In this document: in pieces, positions 58,324-64,000 of the stretch
How the letters are laid out: the number at the start of each line of letters is the position of its first letter
How positions within the stretch are numbered: position 1 is the stretch's first letter
Assembly: GCF_029318685.1 (NCBI RefSeq)
Contig: NZ_CP119677.1
Span: forward strand, 124,001 to 188,000
Origin: Ruminiclostridium papyrosolvens DSM 2782
GTDB lineage: Bacteria; Bacillota; Clostridia; Acetivibrionales; DSM-1351
Direction: 5' to 3'
DNA length: 64,000 nucleotides
Translations under genes and position numbers: made by a program
The notes under the pieces: model-generated
Databases searched by the model: none
Told to the model about the DNA's origin: nothing
Seen by the model: the letters and a program-made list of their open reading frames with translations, nothing else

Positions 58324-59378
58324 AACTTACTCAGAGCTCTGAGTATTTTAGCAGCCAGAGAGTATAGCCACATACCTTTTCCCCCTGATTTATACAATCC
58401 TTTGCTGGTAATTCTGTTCATGCCTTCGCTTGCTTTGGGGTCAGAAATAAACAGGCTCAAAAGGATTTTAAGCACTGACTTAATATTGCCTCTGTACCCG
58501 GTTCTGACAGACAGAGCTTTTGATGTAAAGAATTCGATTCTATCCTCGTATTCCTTGAGATTTCCATAATAAAAAACATAGTTCAAGCTGCCGGAAGAAA
58601 GGTCGTCATTGTATTTAAGATAACATTCCAAAATCTTATGTATACAGCTAACCCACGGGAAGAAAGCGGAATTAATATCTTCGGCCTCCTCCTCGCTCAA
58701 ATCGGGGTTCGTTGCAAGGGACAGCAAAAGCAGTATATCAAGTCCCGAATCTATACACATACAGAATTCCCAGTTAGTAAGGTCGGGATACTTTTGTCCG
58801 TGGGCAGTACTCCACCTTATGAGGTTTACTTCCTTTTCATTATCGTCAGAGGAGTACTTTGTTACCTGTAGGTCAATGTACAAGGCTAGATATGCAGATA
58901 TGGAGTCTCTGACAATATCATATGAAGGCAGAAGCTGAATTTTTTGACGGCATCTTTCAACAAGAATACTAAGATAGCCATTATCATCCTTTGAAGGGAA
59001 AAAGGTAAAATATTTCTCAAAGGATTCATTACGTATATTTGCAGCATCTTTTAATGAAGAAAAGGCTACTCTGATAAATGCTTCTGTTACAACAGACGAA
59101 TTTTCACAGATTTTATTCAGGTAGCGAATAATAGCCGTGAAGGAAAAAATAACTTCAGAAGCAAGCTTAACATTAACACCGGGCCAAAAAGTGCATACAG
59201 ATGAAACGGCCATATCAAAGTCGCTTTGTTTCAAGGCTTCCACAGCATTTTTCTTAATATTGTATTTTACTATACGCCCTGTATATCTGTAATATTCTTC
59301 GGTCTTTTTCTTAACGATGGGATTTATTTTTTTAACGTATCTGTTTATAAATCGAATAGAGCCTATGATGTTTTTCAT
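58320..59378 (-). CDS. DUF2600 (YtpB, tetraprenyl-beta-curcumene synthase-like) protein
   Basis: 352 residues, all helical. It matches the YtpB family along its length: DNGYLSILVERCRQKIQLLPSY, LYIDLQVTKY, W.TAHGQKYPDLTNWEFCMCIDSGLDILLLL, FFPWVSCIHKILECYLKYNDD, SLNYVFYYGNLKEYEDRIEFF. YtpB makes C35 sesquarterpenes in Bacillus. The acidic motif (DYLDNLCDR in Bacillus) is here RYLNKICEN, so catalytic aspartates appear changed. A labelled terpene synthase function is therefore uncertain. Convergent with spmB. Confidence 0.75.
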   Translation of the reverse strand: MKNIIGSIRFINRYVKKINPIVKKKTEEYYRYTGRIVKYNIKKNAVEALKQSDFDMAVSSVCTFWPGVNVKLASEVIFSFTAIIRYLNKICENSSVVTEAFIRVAFSSLKDAANIRNESFEKYFTFFPSKDDNGYLSILVERCRQKIQLLPSYDIVRDSISAYLALYIDLQVTKYSSDDNEKEVNLIRWSTAHGQKYPDLTNWEFCMCIDSGLDILLLLSLATNPDLSEEEAEDINSAFFPWVSCIHKILECYLKYNDDLSSGSLNYVFYYGNLKEYEDRIEFFTSKALSVRTGYRGNIKSVLKILLSLFISDPKASEGMNRITSKGLYKSGGKGMWLYSLAAKILRALSKF

Positions 59379-59462
59379 AATTTATCCCCTAAATAAAGTA
59401 TTCCAGACTAGATTTTCTCCATATGACTTATTGTTTAAACAGTTGTATTCTAATCATGGTGC

Positions 59463-59491
59463 TTGAAAAATTTTAAACAAATATGTATAGT
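59463..59491 (+). promoter_or_regulatory. Sigma-A promoter of tatD
   Basis: TTGAAA at 59463-59468, 17-base spacer, TATAGT at 59486-59491. The leader to the tatD start is about 115 bases. Confidence 0.6.
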
Positions 59492-59613
59492 AGTATCAGT
59501 AGCAATACACAATTTTCGGCTAAAAATGATAAGCACCGGGTAAATTATACCATGTTTGCGGGAATAGATTCAAATTGACAGCAATCTCAATAAAAGTAGA
59601 GCAGGTGATAGTT

Positions 59614-60381
59614 TTGATATTTGATACACATGCACATTATGATGATGATAAATTTGATGAGGACAGAGACAGTCTTCTAAAGGAGCTTCACAGTAACGGA
59701 ATAGAGTATATCCTAAATGCTTCTGCCGATATTAACTCTCTTGATGCTTCTATTGAGCTTTCCGGCAAATATGATTTTGTATACGCTGCTTTGGGCATAC
59801 ATCCCCATTATGCGGAAGAGATTACTGAGGATATACTTGAAAAGATAAAAATTTTAGCCCAAAACAGCAAAGTTGTTGCAATCGGTGAAATTGGACTGGA
59901 CTACTATTACGATAATTCACCAAGGGATATCCAAAGGTATTGGTTCGAGAGACAGATTGAACTGGCAAAGGAGCTTCAACTGCCTATAATAATTCATGAC
60001 AGAGATGCACACGAAGATACTGTAAACATTATAAAAAAAACAGATGCAAAGCAGGTCGGGGGCATATTCCATTGTTTTTCCGGAAGCAGAGAAATGGCGC
60101 TGGATATGCTAAAACACAATTTGTATATTGCAGTTGGCGGAGCGGTAACCTTTAAGAATTCCAGAAAAATAAAAGAGGTTGTCGAAGCGGTTCCACTGGA
60201 CAAGCTTGTGGTTGAAACAGACTGCCCGTACCTTACACCGGAACCTTACAGAGGAAAACGCAATAATTCAGGGTATTTGGTTCATATATTAGAAAAAATT
60301 GCTGAAATTAAAGGTGTAAGCATGAATGAAGTGGCTGAGGCTACACTCATCAATGCAAAAAAAGTTTTCAAAATAATATAG
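59614..60381 (+). CDS. tatD: TatD-family metal-dependent DNase
   Basis: A 255-residue TIM-barrel hydrolase with DTHAHYDD at the N-terminus, GIHPHYA, GEIGLDYYYD, IIHDRDA, HCFSGS and ETDCPYLTPEP. The family degrades DNA 3'-5' and removes damaged ends. I start at TTG 59614, five bases after AGGTGAT; an in-frame ATG-less extension to 59575 lacks a ribosome site. B. subtilis has metS before it; here spmAB and DUF2600 stand instead. Confidence 0.94.
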   Translation: MIFDTHAHYDDDKFDEDRDSLLKELHSNGIEYILNASADINSLDASIELSGKYDFVYAALGIHPHYAEEITEDILEKIKILAQNSKVVAIGEIGLDYYYDNSPRDIQRYWFERQIELAKELQLPIIIHDRDAHEDTVNIIKKTDAKQVGGIFHCFSGSREMALDMLKHNLYIAVGGAVTFKNSRKIKEVVEAVPLDKLVVETDCPYLTPEPYRGKRNNSGYLVHILEKIAEIKGVSMNEVAEATLINAKKVFKII

Positions 60382-60433
60382 AATGATAGAATAAAAGCCC
60401 TTAATGTTAATTTAATATTTAAGGAGAAAAATT

Positions 60434-61129
60434 ATGAAGAGATTTATTATTATTATTGTATTTCTGTTTCTCATAGCTTTACTTATATCATTTAATTATC
60501 TGCTTTGGGATAGGGAGAAGCAGCTTGAAAGCTTTCAGGATTTGAGAGATGCTAAAAACTTTACGATAGATACTCTGGGAGAAAAAAACAATACACTTGA
60601 TAAAAAGAACAGGGAATTGACAGAAAAAGTTGAGTCCATGAATTCTGTTGCTTCTGACCTCAGGGAGGAATTTAATCGTGTTTCCCTTGAAAACACAGAT
60701 TTAAAAGCTCAAATAAGCACTTACACCGATTTGGTTATTCAATTCAAAAAAAATATGAATACTGAACCTGTAAGTGAGCTTGTGAAAAATTGGTATGAGG
60801 CAATTAACACCAAGAACTATAAATTAGCAAGTTCCTTGATAAGTAAAAACTCTCAGGATGAGGTTTTAAAAAATTCTGCTAATTTCAGCAAAACTTATCA
60901 GGAGGAAATAAAGTCTATTCACTCTAAATCACTACAGATTTTTACGGGCCTTACAGATGAGGAGCATCTGAAAATACTTCAGTTCAAGGTAATGGCAGAG
61001 GTGGAAAAGCCTGAATCGCCTCAAGCTGAAAAGCTTTATAAAAGCGGTGAAAATGAAAAGTATATAACGGTAGAATTTAATACACAGTCTAAAGAATGGC
61101 TTATACTGGAGGTATCAGATAAGCCCTAG
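60434..61129 (+). CDS. Membrane-anchored coiled-coil protein, unknown
   Basis: 231 residues: one N-terminal hydrophobic helix (about 4-24), a coiled coil (about 28-112; heptads through LGEKNNTLDKKNRELTEKVESMNSVASDLREEFNRVSLENTDLKAQISTY in pieces), then a globular part (about 120-231) whose start LVKNWYEAINTKNYKLASSLIS looks like NTF2-like secreted domains. The bulk should lie outside the membrane. AAGGAGA precedes the ATG. It lies between tatD and yabE. I do not recognise a named family. Confidence 0.75.
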   Translation: MKRFIIIIVFLFLIALLISFNYLLWDREKQLESFQDLRDAKNFTIDTLGEKNNTLDKKNRELTEKVESMNSVASDLREEFNRVSLENTDLKAQISTYTDLVIQFKKNMNTEPVSELVKNWYEAINTKNYKLASSLISKNSQDEVLKNSANFSKTYQEEIKSIHSKSLQIFTGLTDEEHLKILQFKVMAEVEKPESPQAEKLYKSGENEKYITVEFNTQSKEWLILEVSDKP

Positions 61130-61297
61130 TCCTGTAATTATTTCCTTTTTTAGAACCCCTTAAATAAGCGGGCTTCAGCAATAAGGTTGTTAAAAGGGAA
61201 CATAAATTATCTTATTGAATAGTATACTAACATCCAGTTAATAATTTATAACAAGGGATGAATTGTTTAAATCTATTTCCAAAAACAGGTAATAAAT

Positions 61298-61326
61298 TTG
61301 ACAAAAAAATGGGTATGGCATAAAAT
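61298..61326 (+). promoter_or_regulatory. Sigma-A promoter of yabE
   Basis: Consensus TTGACA at 61298-61303, 17-base spacer, TAAAAT at 61321-61326, about 43 bases before the start. The preceding 61130-61297 is AT-rich and without a gene or recognised riboswitch. Confidence 0.75.
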
Positions 61327-61368
61327 ATTCACAGTCCCTTTGAGTATTTCTAACAGGAGGTTGGATTT

Positions 61369-62439
61369 ATGATACCGATTGCGAAGAATATTAAAAGGTA
61401 TTTTTCTAAACTAAAATTCAGAACATTGGATGTTGCAATAATATGTATTGTCGTTGTTATATCCGTTACAGCGGGGTTCGCAGTATTTAACGGACTCAAT
61501 AGGCACGTTGTAATCAACGATAATGGGCATACCATTGCAATCAAGACAATGAAAGTAACAGTGAAAGAGGTACTGGAGCAGACAGGCATCAAAGTTGACA
61601 AAGCTGACTACGTTAGTATGCCGTTTGACGCGAAGCTCACAAAGGTTCATGAGAATGTTATAAATATAAAAAGAGCAGTACCTGTTACAATCAAGGTTGA
61701 TGGAAAAGAGTTGGGCGTAAAAACATATAAGGATACGGTAAGTGATGTTTTAAAAGATAATAATATAAGTGTAAATTCCAGTGACAGATTTGTAGGGTCT
61801 CAAATAGGAGACAAAATCGTATCAAATATGAATATCTCAATTGTCCGTGTAGAGGAGAAAACTATCACGGAGACTTCGCCTATTCCATTTAAAACCATTA
61901 CAAAAGATAGCAACAGATTAGATAAGGGAGTGCGAAATACAGTCAGACAAGGAAAAGAAGGCGTCAGAGAAAAACTATACAAGGTAGTTTTTGAAGATGG
62001 AAAGCAGACCGCTAAACAACTTGTAAAGGATATTGTATCTAAAAATCCTTTAAATTGTATTGTTGAAGTCGGTACGGTTTTAAACTACGAGACATCCAGA
62101 GGTGAGACATTTAGATTTTCAAAGGTGATGGATATGAGGGCAACCTCATACACAGCTTCTTTTGCGGACACAGGTAAAAGGCCCGGAGAACCGGGGTTTG
62201 GTATGACAGCTACAGGAGCGAGAGTAAGAAAGGGTATAATAGCAGTTGACCCCAGAGTAATACCCTTGGGAACAAGAGTATATATAGAAGTTCCCGGGAA
62301 GGCAGCCGATTATGGATATGCGGTTGCGGCAGATACAGGAGGAGCAATAAAAGGCAACAAAATTGATGTATATCTGGAATCAGACGGACAAGTTGATTCC
62401 TGGGGTGTAAGAAAAGTAAAAGTTTATATACTGAAATAG
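61369..62439 (+). CDS. yabE: YabE-like cell-wall protein with DUF348, G5 and 3D domains
   Basis: 356 residues. One transmembrane anchor (about 22-42), two DUF348 repeats (about 47-85 and 105-145), a G5 domain (about 165-240) and a C-terminal 3D domain (about 262-356) with the three Asp motif: MDMRATSYTA, AVDPRVIPLGTRVYIEV, AADTGGAIKGNKIDVYL. It is a resuscitation-promoting-factor-like wall hydrolase, with the 3D domain resembling MltA lytic transglycosylases. AGGAGG precedes the ATG. Followed by a terminator. Confidence 0.92.
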   Translation: MIPIAKNIKRYFSKLKFRTLDVAIICIVVVISVTAGFAVFNGLNRHVVINDNGHTIAIKTMKVTVKEVLEQTGIKVDKADYVSMPFDAKLTKVHENVINIKRAVPVTIKVDGKELGVKTYKDTVSDVLKDNNISVNSSDRFVGSQIGDKIVSNMNISIVRVEEKTITETSPIPFKTITKDSNRLDKGVRNTVRQGKEGVREKLYKVVFEDGKQTAKQLVKDIVSKNPLNCIVEVGTVLNYETSRGETFRFSKVMDMRATSYTASFADTGKRPGEPGFGMTATGARVRKGIIAVDPRVIPLGTRVYIEVPGKAADYGYAVAADTGGAIKGNKIDVYLESDGQVDSWGVRKVKVYILK

Positions 62440-62494
62440 GGTATTTACTTAGAAGGTATGTAAACAAAATAAAAAAAGTATTAAAGGGACTGTT

Positions 62495-62530
62495 AGAGCT
62501 AATCCAAGTTTATTGGATTAGCTCTTTTTC
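62495..62530 (+). terminator. Terminator after yabE
   Basis: AGAGCTAATCCAA at 62495-62507 pairs with TTGGATTAGCTCT at 62513-62525, then TTTTC. Strong intrinsic terminator. Confidence 0.92.
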
Positions 62531-62587
62531 TTTGAATATTGTAATAATTTCTCATTGAAAAGTCGAATATATTATTTGATGCTATTG

Positions 62588-62596
62588 TGTTATAAT
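62588..62596 (+). promoter_or_regulatory. Extended -10 promoter of ksgA
   Basis: TGT-TATAAT 40 bases before the ksgA start, the same GTGTTATAAT string as before tmk. No clear -35. Confidence 0.5.
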
Positions 62597-62635
62597 ATTT
62601 GACAATGTGTTAATTTAAAAGGTTAAGGAGTACCT

Positions 62636-63493
62636 ATGATTAAAAACAATACGTCTGAGATAATAAAAAAGCACGGGTTAAAGCTTACAAAGGCCTTGGG
62701 CCAGAACTTTCTCACCGACTTTGGTGTAGTGCAAAGGATAGTTGACGCATCCGATATAGATAAAGATACTCTTGCAATAGAAATAGGGCCGGGTGTGGGA
62801 AGTATGACCCGGGAATTGGCGGAAAGGTCTGCCGGAGTTGCTGCAATAGAGATAGACAAAAGGCTCATTCCTGCCTTGAACGATAATTTAAGTGACTATT
62901 CAAACGTTAGTATAATCAACGAAGATATAATGAAAGCGGATATTGATGCAATTATAAAGAAGTACAAGGAATTATATAATGCAAAAAGCGTAAAGGTTGT
63001 TGCAAACCTTCCATATTACATTACTACGCCAATAATTATGCGTTTTCTGGAAGAAGTAAAAGGTGTTGACAAGATGGTTTTCATGGTGCAGAAGGAGGTT
63101 GCCGAAAGAATGGTTTCAGGCCCCGGTACCAAGGACTACGGAGCGCTTTCGGTAGCAGTACAGTTTTATTCAAACCCCAAAATAGTATTTGATGTTCCTC
63201 CACATTGTTTTATTCCTCAACCGGAGGTACATTCAACGATAATAGGGTTAGATATATTAAGCGAGCCTCCTGTGGAAGTCGCTGACAAAAACCTTTACTT
63301 CAAAATTGTAAAAGCCTCCTTCGGGCAAAGAAGGAAGACCCTTGTAAATGCACTGTCAAATTCAGGATTTTTTAATAAAAACAAAGAGCAGATTAAACAG
63401 ATAATTGCCGAAATGGGGTTAAATGAAAATATCAGAGGAGAAGTTTTAACGGTTGCACAATTTGCACAGCTTACAAATCTGATTATAAAATAA
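62636..63493 (+). CDS. rsmA: 16S rRNA dimethyladenosine transferase
   Basis: Also named KsgA. Dimethylates A1518 and A1519 of 16S rRNA. 285 residues with LGQNFL, the SAM loop EIGPGVGSMTRELA, IEIDKRLI and catalytic NLPYYITTPI. TAAGGAG precedes the ATG. It follows yabE; the RNase M5 gene rnmV found between them in Bacillus is missing here. Confidence 0.97.
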   Translation: MIKNNTSEIIKKHGLKLTKALGQNFLTDFGVVQRIVDASDIDKDTLAIEIGPGVGSMTRELAERSAGVAAIEIDKRLIPALNDNLSDYSNVSIINEDIMKADIDAIIKKYKELYNAKSVKVVANLPYYITTPIIMRFLEEVKGVDKMVFMVQKEVAERMVSGPGTKDYGALSVAVQFYSNPKIVFDVPPHCFIPQPEVHSTIIGLDILSEPPVEVADKNLYFKIVKASFGQRRKTLVNALSNSGFFNKNKEQIKQIIAEMGLNENIRGEVLTVAQFAQLTNLIIK

Positions 63494-63507
63494 TAAAGTG
63501 CGCACTG

Positions 63508-63541
63508 ATAAGGCTATCAAAAAAGATAGTCTTATTTTTTT
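63508..63541 (+). terminator. Terminator after ksgA
   Basis: ATAAGGCTATC pairs with GATAGTCTTAT (G-U allowed) around six A, followed by a T-run. Confidence 0.8.
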
Positions 63542-63600
63542 ATTTATATCATATATTTTTACTGTTAGGAGTAATCTGCTTAAAAAAGGAGAAATCTGCA

Positions 63601-64000
63601 ATGGGAAATGCATATGAAAGACAGTTTCATATATTTAAGATAATGGATAATAATTGGGAAAACCCCGGCGGATTTATTAAAGTTGAAATAAACGGTGATA
63701 ATACACGTTTTCAGCTCTCTCTGAATAATTTATCCGATAAAAGAGATTCCGACTTCGATTTATATGGTATACATAAAGATGATGATGTGCTGACATTTAC
63801 TGATATATGCAGGATACAGCCAATTAACGGAAGAATAGATATTAAAACAAATTTCCCCACTCATGAGATAGGCTCAAATAAGTTAAATGTACAGGATATA
63901 AATATCTACGCAGTAATATGCCGTAGTTCTGACAATAAAGAATCAGGGACGGTTAAGTGTCCTCTTGTGGTATATACAAAAGGAGAACGGGTGTGGAAGG
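63601..64000 (+). CDS. Hypothetical protein, 3' truncated by the window
   Basis: An open frame from ATG 63601 (AAAAAAGGAG lies about ten bases upstream) to the window end, at least 133 residues: MGNAYERQFHIFKIMDNNW then GGFIKVEINGDNTRFQLSLNNL, DFDLYGIHKDD, INGRIDIKTNFPTHEIGSNKL. It looks beta-rich and soluble, with no signal peptide at the start. I do not recognise a family. A clear terminator separates it from ksgA, so it probably begins a new unit. Confidence 0.75.
   Translation, partial: MGNAYERQFHIFKIMDNNWENPGGFIKVEINGDNTRFQLSLNNLSDKRDSDFDLYGIHKDDDVLTFTDICRIQPINGRIDIKTNFPTHEIGSNKLNVQDINIYAVICRSSDNKESGTVKCPLVVYTKGERVWK

Noticed and set aside
59431-59482. TTGTTTAAAC / TTTTAAACAA arms before tatD
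   Set aside because: AT-rich arms overlapping the tatD promoter are short and likely by chance.
61130-61297. Possible cyclic di-AMP riboswitch upstream of yabE
   Set aside because: Such elements precede wall-hydrolase genes in related bacteria, but I could not find the conserved core here, and the promoter lies downstream at 61298.

Overview
The window looks like a chromosomal segment of a mesophilic, cellulolytic and xylanolytic, spore-forming clostridium. It is closest in gene content to Ruminiclostridium (Clostridium) cellulolyticum and its relatives. The basis is low G+C content, AGGAGG-type ribosome sites, spmA/spmB, the adjacent malate dehydrogenase and malic enzyme pair known from the C. 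thermocellum group, a CUT1/YesMN-type xylan-uronate locus, and the tmk-darA-yaaR-holB-ricT-trmN6-rsmI-abrB-tatD-yabE-ksgA block that lies near the origin in Firmicutes. The species assignment is an inference; no database search was possible.

Layout. 1-2550: end of a leucine operon (leuC partial, leuD, leuB). 2572-4448: an IS1182-family element whose transposase points back toward leuB. 4735-11307: an accessory operon-like run of GAPDH, a divergent Orn/Lys/Arg-decarboxylase-fold PLP enzyme, an AMP-forming ligase, a Re-citrate-synthase-like HMGL enzyme and a DMT exporter. It could be a small undescribed biosynthetic cluster. 11373-12999: an isochorismatase-like hydrolase divergent from an AraC regulator, with a shared operator-like inverted repeat. 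13034-14023: a VanY-type carboxypeptidase. 14216-18065: a small membrane protein, then cyanophycinase and cyanophycin synthetase. 18236-21176: an unknown protein, birA, a disordered Asn/Gln/Arg-rich protein and coaX. 21407-23699: mdh and malic enzyme (malate shunt), the latter with an apparent Rex operator in its promoter.

24023-49569 is a large xylan/glucuronoxylan utilisation region: uxuB, uxuA and GH67 alpha-glucuronidase; a convergent membrane-bound AraC regulator; two CUT1 ABC importers (substrate-binding lipoprotein plus two permeases each, with no ATPase gene); a CE4-type deacetylase; a YesN-YesM-YesN two-component module with two response regulators around one kinase; an apparently cytoplasmic GH10; and a GH2. 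The likely logic is that methylglucuronoxylan fragments are imported, debranched by GH67, hydrolysed by GH10, and the uronate is routed through fructuronate and mannonate. Glucuronate isomerase and KDG kinase/aldolase are not in the window.

49710-64000 is the conserved housekeeping block (Orn/Lys/Arg decarboxylase, tmk, darA, yaaR, holB, ricT, a ferredoxin in place of yabA, trmN6, rsmI, abrB). It is interrupted by spmA-spmB, which has a sigma-E-like promoter, and by a DUF2600 (YtpB-like terpene synthase) homologue. It continues with tatD, a coiled-coil membrane protein, yabE and ksgA, and ends in a gene cut by the window edge. No tRNA, rRNA or CRISPR array was seen.
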